Shown: positions 1 through 9,459, counted from the stretch's first letter. The stretch is DNA of 64,000 nucleotides from Salinibacter grassmerensis (GCF_947077765.1 NZ_CAMTTF010000003.1:124001-188000); one strand, 5' to 3'. Notes: generated by a model not told the origin, from the letters alone. Numbers and translations: made by a program.

Positions 1-1
1 C

Positions 2-958
2 GCCGACGCGGGCACGGTCCACTACGACGGCGAGGAGATGACCGACGTGGCCGTCCAGGACCGAAGCGTCGGGATGGTCTACCAGGAGTTTATCAACTAC
101 CCCTCCCTCACCGTTCGCGAAAACCTCGCGTCCCCCCTCCAGGTGAGCGACGAGAACTACTCGGCGGAAGAGATCGACCGGCGCGTGCAGGAGACCGCCG
201 AGATGCTGAAGATCGACCACATTCTCAACAACCTGCCGGAAGAGGTCAGTGGCGGCGAGGCCCAGCGAACGGCCATTTCCCGGGCCCTCATCAAGGAGCC
301 CGACTACCTCTTCATGGACGAGCCGCTGGCCAACCTCGACTACAAACTGCGCGAGCAGCTGCGCAGTGACTTCGAGCGCCTATTCTCCGAGCAGGACACG
401 ACGGTGATCTACGCGACCCCGCAGGCCGGGGACGCGCTCGCGATGTCGACGCACATCGGCTTTCTCCACGACGGCACCATTATCCAGAAGGCGCTGCGCG
501 ACGAGATCTACTACCGGCCGCGCTACCTGCCGGTGGCCGAGTACTTGGGCGAGCCCCCCATGAACATCGTGCCGGTCACGCTCGTCCAGGAGCCGACCTC
601 CACCGACCGCTACTTCGAGGTGGACGACGACACGCGCATCCCCGCCACAGGCTTCGACTCCCTCTCCCCTGGCGAAACCTACCACCTCGGCTTCCGCCCA
701 CAGGACATGACCCTCACGGAAAACGGGGCCGAGGCGTCCGTCGCCCCGACCCTCTCGTTCGTAGAGACGGTCGGGTCCACCAGCACCCTGCACATGGACT
801 TTCAGGGCCGGGAGATCTACGCGCTGCACCCCAACCCGCTGCACCTGGAGACCGGGGCGTCGATTCCGTTTGCGCTCGACCCCGAGAAATTCTACGTCTA
901 CGACCCCGAGGCGGGCGACCTGATCGCCGCGGGCGACAAAATTCCCTCCTTCTCATAA
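2..958 (+). CDS. glpS: Glycerol ABC transporter ATP-binding protein GlpS-like (5' truncated by window edge)
   Basis: ATPase subunit of an inner-membrane ABC importer, open at the 5' end: the frame is already coding at base 2, and the Walker A motif lies outside the window. Counting from the ATG at 38, the signature is VSGGE (about residues 70-74) and Walker B is YLFMDEP (about 90-96), followed by a C-terminal TOBE/MalK-type regulatory region. The H-loop histidine is replaced: the segment reads YATPQAGDA, with Pro near residue 128. Neighbours are a second ATPase, two permeases, a DUF2160 protein and a binding protein, in the order of the rhizobial glpSTPQV glycerol transporter, so glycerol import is the inferred role. 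The downstream ATPase starts 15 bases after the stop. Confidence 0.85.
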   Translation, partial: ADAGTVHYDGEEMTDVAVQDRSVGMVYQEFINYPSLTVRENLASPLQVSDENYSAEEIDRRVQETAEMLKIDHILNNLPEEVSGGEAQRTAISRALIKEPDYLFMDEPLANLDYKLREQLRSDFERLFSEQDTTVIYATPQAGDALAMSTHIGFLHDGTIIQKALRDEIYYRPRYLPVAEYLGEPPMNIVPVTLVQEPTSTDRYFEVDDDTRIPATGFDSLSPGETYHLGFRPQDMTLTENGAEASVAPTLSFVETVGSTSTLHMDFQGREIYALHPNPLHLETGASIPFALDPEKFYVYDPEAGDLIAAGDKIPSFS

Positions 959-973
959 CGTCGACGCTGGTAC

Positions 974-2092
974 ATGGCTGAGATCGAAGTTCGTGACATA
1001 CGACACGTCTACGATGCGGGCACCGCGGACGAGACGGTGGCCGTCGACCACGTAGACCTGACGCTGCAGGACGGCACCGCCAATGCGCTACTGGGGCCCT
1101 CGGGGTGTGGAAAAACCACCCTCCTCCAGATCATCTCCGGGCTGCTCCAGCCCACCGAAGGGCAGGTGCTCATCGACGGCGAGGACGTGACCGAGAAGCC
1201 CCCGGCCGAGCGCGACATCGCGCAGGTCTTCCAGTTTCCGGTCATCTACGACTCGATGGACGTCTACGGCAACCTCGCGTTTCCCCTCCGAAACGGAGGC
1301 ACGCCGGAGAACGAGATCGAGGAACGCATCCAGAAGATCGCCGACCTGCTGGAGCTCAACGACATTCTGCACAGCAGCCCCTCGAACCTCGGCCCCGAAC
1401 TGAACCAGCTGGTGGCCCTGGGCCGCGGCATCATCCGCGCGGACACCTCCGCCATTCTCTTCGACGAGCCGATGACGGACGTCGAGCCCGCCCGGAAGCT
1501 GACCATCCGCCGGCGCGTGAAGGAGGCCCAGCAGGAGTTCGAAATCACGGCGCTCTACGTGACCCACGACCAGCACGAAGCACTTACGTTTGCTGAGCAG
1601 GTGGCCATCATGCAGGACGGGCGCCTCGTGCAATACGACAGCGGCGAAGCCCTCTACCAGAACCCGGTCAACACCTTCATCGGCCACTTCATCGGGAGTC
1701 CCGGCATGAACCTGCTCGAGTGCGGCCTAACGGAAGCCGACGCGGCGCCGCACGCACAAATCGGGCCCCACACAATTTCGGTCTCCGAGGGCATCCACGA
1801 CGAAATCGATCTGAGCTGGAAGGATTGCCAGATCGGAATCCGCCCCAGCTCCGTGACCGTCCAGGTGGCCGACCCGAAAGAAGACACGCACTACATTCCC
1901 GCGACGGTCGATCAGGTGGAAATGGTCGGCGGCTACCAGATTCTGACGACCCGCCTCGACGACACCGACGTGGAGGTGAAGGCCCGCGTGGCCCACGACT
2001 TCATGATCGAAGAGGGCGCCTCGATCTGGCTCAGTTTCCCCCCCGACGCGGTGCAGTTTTTCCACGAGAAACAGGCCGTGCACGCCCAGTAG
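974..2092 (+). CDS. glpT: Glycerol ABC transporter ATP-binding protein GlpT-like
   Basis: Second ATPase (372 aa) of the glycerol importer. Walker A GPSGCGKTT is at residues 41-49, the Q-loop Gln near 87, Walker B AILFDEP at 160-166 and the H-loop His at 198 (YVTHD). The ABC signature is degenerate: LGPEL at about 139-143 stands where LSGGQ is expected. The C-terminal 130 residues fit a TOBE/MalK-type regulatory domain. Because the partner GlpS keeps a signature but lacks the H-loop histidine, the two proteins should form a heterodimer with one competent and one degenerate ATP site. It sits between glpS and the permease genes, reading the same way. Confidence 0.87.
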   Translation: MAEIEVRDIRHVYDAGTADETVAVDHVDLTLQDGTANALLGPSGCGKTTLLQIISGLLQPTEGQVLIDGEDVTEKPPAERDIAQVFQFPVIYDSMDVYGNLAFPLRNGGTPENEIEERIQKIADLLELNDILHSSPSNLGPELNQLVALGRGIIRADTSAILFDEPMTDVEPARKLTIRRRVKEAQQEFEITALYVTHDQHEALTFAEQVAIMQDGRLVQYDSGEALYQNPVNTFIGHFIGSPGMNLLECGLTEADAAPHAQIGPHTISVSEGIHDEIDLSWKDCQIGIRPSSVTVQVADPKEDTHYIPATVDQVEMVGGYQILTTRLDDTDVEVKARVAHDFMIEEGASIWLSFPPDAVQFFHEKQAVHAQ

Positions 2093-2132
2093 GCACCGCT
2101 TCCGTGATTCCCGTTAGGACCTTTGTACTCCA

Positions 2133-2999
2133 ATGAAACAACGTCCCTGGCTCTTTCTGCTGCCGGCACTGCTCCTGGTTTCGATCAGTGCCTTTATCCC
2201 GCTCATCACAGTCATCAACTATTCCCAGTTGACCCTGCTTCCGGGCACCGAGCCCTACTTTGCGGGTCTCGAGAACTTCGTTGCGGTCCTGGAGGACGAG
2301 GCGTTTCGCGGCGCACTGCGACGCCAGATCATCTTCAGCTTCCTCGTGCTCATCACCGAGATTCCGCTTGGTCTGGGGCTGGCCCTCTGCATGCCCAAGG
2401 AGGGCCCAGGGGTCGGCCTCAGCCTCGTGCTTCTAGGCATTCCGCTGCTGATTCCATGGAACGTCGTCGGGATCATCTGGCGCGTGTTCACCCGGTCGGA
2501 CATCGGGGTGCTCCCCGCCGCCTTCGACGGGCTCGGGTACTCATACAACCTCAGTAGCTCCACGCTTGATGCCTGGTGGACCGTCTTGGCCATGGACATC
2601 TGGCACTGGACCCCCCTGGTGGTCCTCATCTGCTACGCCGGCATTCAGGCCATCCCCGAAGAGTACTACATGGCCGCCAAGATCGACCGGGCGTCCCCCT
2701 GGAAGACGTTTCGGTACGTCACGCTGCCAAACCTACGGGGGGTCCTCATCATCGCTGTGCTGCTGCGGCTGATGGACTCGTTCAAGATTTACGCCGAACC
2801 GTTCGTGCTTACGGGCGGCGGGCCCGGAAGCTCTACAACGTTCTTAAGCACGTACACGTCACGAATGGCCATCGGAGGATTTCAGATGGGAAGAGGCGCG
2901 GCAACGTCGCTGATCTACTTCTTCATCGTAATCCTTATCTCCTTCGTGATTTACATCGTCATGCTTAACCTCGGACAAGGTGCAGGTGGTGACCAATGA
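2133..2999 (+). CDS. glpP: Glycerol ABC transporter permease GlpP-like
   Basis: Inner-membrane permease of 288 aa from the MalF/UgpA class. About six hydrophobic helices are visible, the first at residues 7-28. A cytoplasmic EAA-type loop (EEYYMAAKIDRAS, then TLPNLRG) is the expected contact for the ATPases. The stop overlaps the start of the next permease by four bases (ATGA), which suggests translational coupling. Substrate assignment to glycerol is inferred from the complete gene neighbourhood; another polyol is possible. Confidence 0.87.
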   Translation: MKQRPWLFLLPALLLVSISAFIPLITVINYSQLTLLPGTEPYFAGLENFVAVLEDEAFRGALRRQIIFSFLVLITEIPLGLGLALCMPKEGPGVGLSLVLLGIPLLIPWNVVGIIWRVFTRSDIGVLPAAFDGLGYSYNLSSSTLDAWWTVLAMDIWHWTPLVVLICYAGIQAIPEEYYMAAKIDRASPWKTFRYVTLPNLRGVLIIAVLLRLMDSFKIYAEPFVLTGGGPGSSTTFLSTYTSRMAIGGFQMGRGAATSLIYFFIVILISFVIYIVMLNLGQGAGGDQ

Positions 3000-3790
3000 A
3001 TAAAAAGTATTATCTCATCCTGTTTTTGGTATTCATCATGATACCAATTTACTGGATGGTCAACATGTCGTTTAAGCCAAACTCCGAAATCCTGAGTCGG
3101 CTGACGCTTTACCCCCACGAATTCACCCTTGCGAACTACGAGGAGATCCTCACCTCGGAGTTCTGGCGGGCTGGGTACATCAACTCCATCGTCATGGCCT
3201 CCATGAACGTGGTGTTCGTGACCATCACGGCCCTTCCCGCCGCCTACGCCTTTTCGCGCTGGGACTTTCGGGGCGACAAGCACCTGTTTTTCTGGTTCTT
3301 GACGAACCGAATGGCCCCGCCGGCGGCCTTCATGGTGCCGTTCTTTATCCTCTACTCGAACCTGAACCTGATCGACACCTACTGGGCGGTCGCGCTGGCA
3401 CACTGCCTGTTCAACCTGCCGCTGGCCATCTGGATTCTGGAAGGGTTCATGTCCGGCATCCCGAAGGAGATCGACGAGATGGCCTTCATCGATGGGCACA
3501 GCTTCACCAGCTTCTGCTGGAATATCTTCCTTCCGTTGATCAAACCCGGCATCGCCGTGACGGCGTTTCTGACGTTCATGTTCTCCTGGGTCGAGCTGCT
3601 CCTCGCCCGCACCCTCACAAACGAGGCCGCACAGCCGATTACGGTCACCCTGACCCGGAGCCTCGGCGCTGGTGGCTGGGACTGGGGCGTACTGGCCGCG
3701 GCGGGCGTCATCGCCATGATTCCCGGGGCCATCATCGTGTACCTTGTCCGTGACCTTTTGGCGACGGGCTTCTCCATGGGCCGCGTGTAG
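2996..3790 (+). CDS. glpQ: Glycerol ABC transporter permease GlpQ-like
   Basis: Second permease (264 aa), MalG/UgpE class, with about six membrane segments beginning at residue 4. The EAA loop reads EIDEMAFIDGHS followed by FLPLIKPG. It overlaps glpP by four bases. Such permeases pair as a heterodimer, here with GlpP, to form the channel between periplasm and cytoplasm. This gene is followed 51 bases later by the small DUF2160 protein, which is typical of glycerol ABC loci. Glycerol as substrate is inferred from the locus. Confidence 0.87.
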   Translation: MNKKYYLILFLVFIMIPIYWMVNMSFKPNSEILSRLTLYPHEFTLANYEEILTSEFWRAGYINSIVMASMNVVFVTITALPAAYAFSRWDFRGDKHLFFWFLTNRMAPPAAFMVPFFILYSNLNLIDTYWAVALAHCLFNLPLAIWILEGFMSGIPKEIDEMAFIDGHSFTSFCWNIFLPLIKPGIAVTAFLTFMFSWVELLLARTLTNEAAQPITVTLTRSLGAGGWDWGVLAAAGVIAMIPGAIIVYLVRDLLATGFSMGRV

Positions 3791-3841
3791 CGGAATCGCC
3801 GGCCTCCCCGACCTCTGCTTCATTCGACCCCACTGGTCCCC

Positions 3842-4132
3842 ATGCTCTCTCTTCCTCCCGACTGGATGAACTGGACGTCCCCGACGCTCCTCTTCCTCGG
3901 GTCCATCATTCTACTGCTCACCACCCTGACGATTTGGGACATGAAGAAGCCTGGATGGGCGCGCCAGGGCCTCCTCCCCATTGCGACCACCCGGGGAGAC
4001 CGCTTCTTCATGGGCCTGCTGATGACAGGGGGAATCTTCTGCCTGTGGCTGTATTTTGTCGGGCCGACGGCCGTGTGGGCGGTGCTCCTTCTGGGCATCC
4101 TCTCCATCATCGGCACCATTAGCTTTTTCTAG
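3842..4132 (+). CDS. Small membrane protein, DUF2160 family, of the glycerol ABC locus
   Basis: A 96-residue protein with three hydrophobic segments (about residues 15-32, 55-71 and 76-94) separated by a short basic loop (KKPGWARQG). A small membrane protein of this family is regularly found between the permeases and the binding protein of glpSTPQV-type loci; its molecular job is not established. Here it occupies exactly that slot, the last gene before a 240-base gap and glpV. The family call rests on size, hydropathy and position, recognised by eye. Confidence 0.75.
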   Translation: MLSLPPDWMNWTSPTLLFLGSIILLLTTLTIWDMKKPGWARQGLLPIATTRGDRFFMGLLMTGGIFCLWLYFVGPTAVWAVLLLGILSIIGTISFF

Positions 4133-4204
4133 GGCGACCCGCCGGGGAGGCCACTTTGGGAAGATGGAATCATTTTCTAGGAAGATTAGACTATCGATGA
4201 AGAA

Positions 4205-4277
4205 AAGCGCTTCCTATCCTTCACTTTAGATTGACGAAGGCAGCAGCGACCGTCCCTGCTTAGCTACGGAAGCGCTT
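4205..4277. promoter_or_regulatory. Paired AAGCGCTT palindromes upstream of glpV (candidate operator pair)
   Basis: The perfect 8-base palindrome AAGCGCTT occurs at 4205-4212 and again at 4270-4277, 65 bases centre to centre, in the 240-base gap between the DUF2160 gene and glpV. This core resembles operators bound by LacI/GalR-family regulators. No regulator gene is visible in the locus. Function is inferred only from palindromy, pairing and position. Confidence 0.4.
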
Positions 4278-4372
4278 ACGCCGCCCTCGACCGGATCGCA
4301 TCCGCAAGGGGCCTGCTCTTCGACGCTTGACCGTCCTCAACGACTTCTTTCATTATCAACGGTGGCTTTGCT

Positions 4373-6208
4373 ATGAGCACCTTCTACCAACCCCACAAGC
4401 CGCGCCGGGCCTGGCTGATGCCAGTGGCCCTCTGCGTCGCGGCCCTCCTCCTCCAACCCCTTGCGTCCGCGCAGGCGCAGGACTTCCCCGATGAACCCAA
4501 CTATCCCGACATCACACGGGAGGAAGCTCGGGAGTATGCCCAGAGCGAATACGGCCCCATGAACGAACGCAAGCGGGCCGCCGTCAAGTATGCGTTCGAA
4601 TTCCAGCCATCGGTGCTCACCCTTCGGGAGCAGATCGACGAACTGATGTGGTTCGCGGAGAACGCCGAGGAGCTTCGCGGAACCGACGTCGAGTCGGTTG
4701 CCGAGACGATCAAGACGCACACTTGGGAGTCGGAAACGCTCGCTCAGGCCTTCACGGAGATCACGGGCATCAACGTGACGCACAACATCATCGGGGAGGG
4801 CGACCTCGTTGAGAAGCTGCAGACGCAGCTCGCGTCCGGCCGCAGCGTCTACGACATCTACGTCAACGACGCTGATCTTATCGGGACGCACATACGCCTG
4901 CAGAGCGCGGTCAACCTTACCGACTACATGAACGGGCCGGGCAGCGAGTTTACGAACCCGACCCTCGACCTGGACGACTGGATGAACCCGGAGTTCGGAC
5001 AGAACTTTGAGGGCGACCAGATCCAGCTCCCCGACCAGCAGTTCGCGAACCTCTATTGGTTCCGGTACGACTGGTTCACCGACCCGGATCTCAAGGAGCA
5101 GTTCCGGAACGAGTACGGCTATGAGCTTGGGGTCCCCCGCAACTGGGCGGCCTACGAGGACATCGCCGAGTTCTTCACGGATTCCGTCTCTCCTTCCGAC
5201 GTAGGCGCGGAGACGGACGGCATCTACGGCCACATGGACTACGGACGACGTGGTCCGTCCCTTGGCTGGCGCTTTACGGACGCCTGGCTCTCGATCGCGG
5301 GCGCTGGCGATACGGGGCTTCCCAACGGTCGTCCCGTGGACGAATGGGGCATCCGGGTGGAGGACCGCATCCCGGTCGGCTCTTCGGTAGATCGCGGCGG
5401 CGCCACGAACAGCCCCGCGGCCTACTACGCCACCCAGAAGTACGTAGACTGGCTGGACGACTACGCCCCGCCCTACGCCTCGTCCATGAGCTGGTCGGAG
5501 GCGGGCCCGGTGCCCTCTCGCGGCAGCGTGGCGCAGCGCGTCTTCCAGTACATTACCTTCCTCTCGGCCGATCCCTTCACCTCGCCGGAGTCGGCAGTGA
5601 CGGACGACGAGGGCAATCCGAAGTGGCGCATGGCCCCCACGCCGCACGGCCGCTACTGGGATGAAGGCATGAAGGTCGGGTACCAGGACGCCGGCAGTTG
5701 GACCATTCCGAAGCAGACGACCGGCGACAAGCGACACGCCTCCTGGATGTGGGCACAGTTTGCCTCCTCCAAGACCGTGTCCCTCAACAAGTTCAACGTG
5801 GGCACGACGCCTGTTCGGAGCTCCACGGTGAACTCGGAGTACTGGCAGGAGCGCGAGGGCGACCTCGGCGGCCTGATCTCCTTCTACACCTCCCCCGTGG
5901 AGGACCAGTGGACGGACTCAGGAAAGAATGTGCCGCACTACCCGCTGCTCGCGGAGCAGTGGTGGAAGCAGGTATCCAGCGCCGTGAGTGGCGAGAAGAC
6001 CGTCAAGCAGGCGATGAACGACCTTGCGAGCATTCAAAACTCGCTGATGCAGCGCCTGCGGATGTCAGAGTACTCCCCGGAGCTCAACGAAGAGCGCACC
6101 CGGGAGTACTGGCTCAATCAGCCCGGTTCGCCGAAGGCTGAGCGCCCGCCGGAAGAGCCGGTGACGGTACCGTACGACGAGCTCATTCAAGAGTGGGAAA
6201 GTGAGTAA
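4373..6208 (+). CDS. glpV: Glycerol ABC transporter substrate-binding protein GlpV-like
   Basis: Periplasmic solute-binding protein of 611 aa that should deliver glycerol to the GlpPQ permease. A Sec signal peptide covers about residues 1-36 (basic RR, a leucine/alanine core, cleavage after AQAQ). The mature protein is rich in Asp/Glu, as in salt-adapted proteins. It is much longer than ordinary sugar-binding proteins but fits the large binding proteins of glycerol systems. No cysteine lipobox is seen, so it is probably soluble. It has its own upstream gap carrying two palindromes, so it may be transcribed more strongly than the transporter genes before it. Confidence 0.85.
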   Translation: MSTFYQPHKPRRAWLMPVALCVAALLLQPLASAQAQDFPDEPNYPDITREEAREYAQSEYGPMNERKRAAVKYAFEFQPSVLTLREQIDELMWFAENAEELRGTDVESVAETIKTHTWESETLAQAFTEITGINVTHNIIGEGDLVEKLQTQLASGRSVYDIYVNDADLIGTHIRLQSAVNLTDYMNGPGSEFTNPTLDLDDWMNPEFGQNFEGDQIQLPDQQFANLYWFRYDWFTDPDLKEQFRNEYGYELGVPRNWAAYEDIAEFFTDSVSPSDVGAETDGIYGHMDYGRRGPSLGWRFTDAWLSIAGAGDTGLPNGRPVDEWGIRVEDRIPVGSSVDRGGATNSPAAYYATQKYVDWLDDYAPPYASSMSWSEAGPVPSRGSVAQRVFQYITFLSADPFTSPESAVTDDEGNPKWRMAPTPHGRYWDEGMKVGYQDAGSWTIPKQTTGDKRHASWMWAQFASSKTVSLNKFNVGTTPVRSSTVNSEYWQEREGDLGGLISFYTSPVEDQWTDSGKNVPHYPLLAEQWWKQVSSAVSGEKTVKQAMNDLASIQNSLMQRLRMSEYSPELNEERTREYWLNQPGSPKAERPPEEPVTVPYDELIQEWESE

Positions 6209-6443
6209 ACTCTCCCCTAGCCGGAGCACGCCCCGGCCGCAGTGCCAACCACGAGCCGCTGGCTCGAGCTGCGGCCGGTGCCTTCCGGCATCATGAACGA
6301 CAACACTTCGACCCGTCTCTCCGGACGCACACCTCGGTTCCTCCCGGAGAGGCTGAGTGTATTGCCAGGCACACCCCCATTTCACTGCGGGGACCCAAAC
6401 CGTGCCTGCTTTCAAAACCAATCACCAATCCACAACATCTCCC

Positions 6444-7658
6444 ATGACTCAGTTTACAATTTCACGAACCACAAACACTCTTTTTCAATGGCTGACCGCT
6501 AGTGCCTTCGCCCTTCTGCTGCTCGTGGCGACGGCCGTGCCGGCCCAGGCGCAGATGGAAGACGGCGAGCTACCAGAGATTGATTTTAGTGTCAACCTGA
6601 TGCAGTCGGCACAGGTTCTTTCGGTAGACGGCCTGGATAACACTGCGTCCGGTTTCCATGCCGCACGCGCCGGGGTCAACGCAAACGTGCAGTTCTCAGA
6701 GAACGTGAGCGGACTTCTCATGCTAGAATCCGAGCCGAATGACTTCGGCGGCGCCTCCGGGGCGAGTCAATTCCAGCCGCAGGTCGATTTTATGGTTATG
6801 AACCTGCAGGTGAGTGAGGGGCTGACGGTCCAGGCCGGAACGCCGGTGACCGGTCTGCTCAATTTCCGTGGCTTCTCCGACGGCCCGAACGTTCAGGGCA
6901 ATCCGCTGATTGGCAACTCCCCGGCCGACAACATTACGGCGGGAGAAGGTGTGAAGCTGATCGGATCGTTCGACGAGTTTGGCTTTGACTTCACCGTGAA
7001 CCGAGGCTTTGGCGAAACCGTCAGCAATCCGGAAGGCGGCGGAACCGGCCTCAACTACATCGGGAAGGTCCGGTACACCGGATCCGAAGACGAGATCTTT
7101 CAGGTCGGTGCCGGAGCCGCGATCCAGTCTGGGACCCAGGGTATTGTCTTCGCTAACGGAGACGGCGAGAACTACTACCTGAATCTGCCGGTTGAGGAGC
7201 AAGCGGTTAACCCTGAAACGGGCATCATTGAGGGTACAACTACGCGTTCAGCCATTTCCGCGCGGAATACGCACGCTGCCCTTCCCAACGGAGGTGTGAT
7301 CGCACAGGCCGACGCCAAGATTACCCCGGATCCTTTGGACATCGACCTCTGGGGCGGATTCGCGAATGAGAGCGACCCGGACGACACTGCTGTCTTCGGC
7401 GGCGTCGGCGCGAAGGTGGATGTCTCAGAGAATTTCTACCTTGCCGGTCGCTTTACGATCGTCAACGATCAGGAAGCGCCGGACGGTGCGGACGCCAACC
7501 TGACTCGCTTTCAAGGTGGGTTTGGGTGGATGATCTTCGACCGCGCTCTCCTGAAGGTTGAGGGGGTAACCCAGACGCACGGAGACACCGGCGTTACTCG
7601 CCCGGCCGATGCCGACAGCTTCGGTGGCGTCTTGACGGAACTCTCCTTCAGTTTCTAA
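6444..7658 (+). CDS. Predicted outer-membrane beta-barrel (porin-like) protein
   Basis: A 404-residue protein with a clear signal peptide (about residues 1-37, ending PAQAQ) and alternating beta-strand patterns. It ends in Phe (LTELSFSF), the usual C-terminal signature of barrels folded by the BAM complex. The start at 6444 was chosen because it leads straight into the signal peptide; an upstream in-frame start at 6357 would add an unlikely 29-residue extension. It lies between glpV and glpD on the same strand, so a role as the outer-membrane channel for the same substrate is a reasonable inference. No specific porin family is recognised. Confidence 0.72.
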   Translation: MTQFTISRTTNTLFQWLTASAFALLLLVATAVPAQAQMEDGELPEIDFSVNLMQSAQVLSVDGLDNTASGFHAARAGVNANVQFSENVSGLLMLESEPNDFGGASGASQFQPQVDFMVMNLQVSEGLTVQAGTPVTGLLNFRGFSDGPNVQGNPLIGNSPADNITAGEGVKLIGSFDEFGFDFTVNRGFGETVSNPEGGGTGLNYIGKVRYTGSEDEIFQVGAGAAIQSGTQGIVFANGDGENYYLNLPVEEQAVNPETGIIEGTTTRSAISARNTHAALPNGGVIAQADAKITPDPLDIDLWGGFANESDPDDTAVFGGVGAKVDVSENFYLAGRFTIVNDQEAPDGADANLTRFQGGFGWMIFDRALLKVEGVTQTHGDTGVTRPADADSFGGVLTELSFSF

Positions 7659-7875
7659 CAGCATAAAGTCGGTACATTACTGAACGTGCTGAGTATGATG
7701 TAGACGCTCAGTCGGCCTGGGGCCGCCACCTGCCGGTGGGGGCCTCAGTGCTTTCACTCCCCTATTGGGGCCCGCGCGGCGGGGGTTCTCCCCCTCCGGT
7801 CGAGGGGTCTCCCTCCAGCAGCGTTGTCTGGGGGGGCTCTCCGAGGCCCACTCGCTCACTCTGTTGTTTTTTGCG

Positions 7876-9459
7876 ATGAATCTCATGGACCGCACACAAG
7901 GCATCGAGGCACTGAAGTCCCGCCAAAAGCCCTGGGACTTCGTCATCATCGGCGGGGGGGCCACCGGGCTCGGCTGTGCCGTAGACGCCGCGGCACGGGG
8001 CTACGACACGCTCCTACTTGAGATGCACGACTTCGCGAAGGCGACCTCCAGCCGCTCGACGAAGCTCGTGCACGGCGGCGTCCGGTACCTGGAGCAGGGG
8101 AACGTGTCCCTCGTCCTCGAGGCACTCAAAGAGCGGGAGCGACTTCAGGACAATGCGCCGCACCTCGTGAGCAACCTGTCCTTCGTGGTGCCTAGCTACA
8201 AGTGGTGGGAGGCCCCCTACTACGGGATTGGGATGAAGGTATACGACCTGCTCGCGGGCAGCCAAAACTTCGGGCGGTCTCAGTACCTCAACCGAAGCCA
8301 GACGATCGATCGCCTCCCCACCGTGGAGACCGATGGGCTGCGCGGCGGCATTCTGTACTTCGACGGGCAGTTCGACGACACCCGGCTGGCCGTCAACATG
8401 GCCCAGACGGCCGAGGACCACGGCGGCGTGCTGCTCAACTACATGAAGGCGGCGGACCTGACGAAAACGAACGGGCAGGTGGATGGGGTGGTCGCCGAGT
8501 GCCAGGAGACCGGTGCCACGTTCGACATCGAGGCGCGGTCCGTCATCAACGCCACCGGCATCTTTACGGACACCATCCGGCAGATGGACGACCCGACGGC
8601 CGAGACCACCCTCCGCCCCAGCCGCGGGACCCACATTGTCCTGGACAAGTCGTTCTTGCCGGGCGACAGCGCAATCATGGTCCCGAAGACGGACGACGGG
8701 CGCGTCCTCTTCGCGATCCCGTGGCACGACCGAGTCGTCGTCGGTACAACCGAGGCCGAGGTGGACGAGGTAAGCATGGAGCCCACGCCCGGCCACGAGG
8801 AGTTGGACTTCCTTCTGACCCACGCCCAGCGGTACCTCAAGAAGGACCCGGGGCCGGAGGACGTGCTGAGCGTCTACGCCGGCATTCGTCCGCTGGTGGC
8901 CCCCCCGGGGAGCAACGGGGACACCTCAGACATTTCCCGCAAGCACCAGCTCAACGTCTCCGAGAGTGGACTCGTCACCATTTCGGGGGGCAAGTGGACC
9001 ACCTACCGCAAGATGGCGGAGGACACGATCGACGAGGCGGCCCGCCACGCGGAGCTTGCCCGCCGGCCGTCCAACACGGATGATCTCCGCCTGCACGGCT
9101 GGCATCAGGACTCCGATCAGTTTGGCGATCTGGCCCTTTACGGCGCCGACGCCGAGGAGCTGGAGGCCCTGATGGAGGAGCACCCTCGCCTCCGGGAGCC
9201 CCTCGACGAACGGCTTCCCATTCGGGCCGGACAGGTGGTGTGGGCCGCCCGACACGAGATGGCACGGACGGTGGAGGACGTTTTGGCCCGCCGGACGCGC
9301 TGCCTCCTGCTCAATGCACAGGCGAGTATCGACGTGGCCCCGCAGGTCGCAGAGCTGATGGCCGAAGAGCAGGACCTTCCCTCCGCCTGGGTCGAAGATC
9401 AGGTGGAGGCCTTCACCGAGGTGGCCAGCCAGTACCTGATGCCCTCCATCCCCGCGTAG
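7876..9459 (+). CDS. glpD: Glycerol-3-phosphate dehydrogenase, FAD-dependent
   Basis: Membrane-associated flavoenzyme of 527 aa oxidising sn-glycerol 3-phosphate to dihydroxyacetone phosphate and feeding electrons to quinone. The N-terminus holds the FAD-binding GGGATGLG motif (about residues 26-33). It is followed by the GlpD hallmark ATSSRSTKLVHGGVRYLEQ near residues 56-74 and the second hallmark VTISGGKWTTYRKMAED in the C-terminal half. The last 130 residues form the usual helical cap (VEDVLARRTR). Start 7876 gives the normal N-terminus; 7765 adds a low-complexity extension. Glycerol kinase, needed between import and this step, is not in the window. Confidence 0.95.
   Translation: MNLMDRTQGIEALKSRQKPWDFVIIGGGATGLGCAVDAAARGYDTLLLEMHDFAKATSSRSTKLVHGGVRYLEQGNVSLVLEALKERERLQDNAPHLVSNLSFVVPSYKWWEAPYYGIGMKVYDLLAGSQNFGRSQYLNRSQTIDRLPTVETDGLRGGILYFDGQFDDTRLAVNMAQTAEDHGGVLLNYMKAADLTKTNGQVDGVVAECQETGATFDIEARSVINATGIFTDTIRQMDDPTAETTLRPSRGTHIVLDKSFLPGDSAIMVPKTDDGRVLFAIPWHDRVVVGTTEAEVDEVSMEPTPGHEELDFLLTHAQRYLKKDPGPEDVLSVYAGIRPLVAPPGSNGDTSDISRKHQLNVSESGLVTISGGKWTTYRKMAEDTIDEAARHAELARRPSNTDDLRLHGWHQDSDQFGDLALYGADAEELEALMEEHPRLREPLDERLPIRAGQVVWAARHEMARTVEDVLARRTRCLLLNAQASIDVAPQVAELMAEEQDLPSAWVEDQVEAFTEVASQYLMPSIPA

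Noticed and set aside
4337-5737. 466-codon open frame on the minus strand opposite glpV
   Set aside because: Val/Arg/Leu-rich shadow of glpV; no motif, and glpV itself has a signal peptide and the right context.
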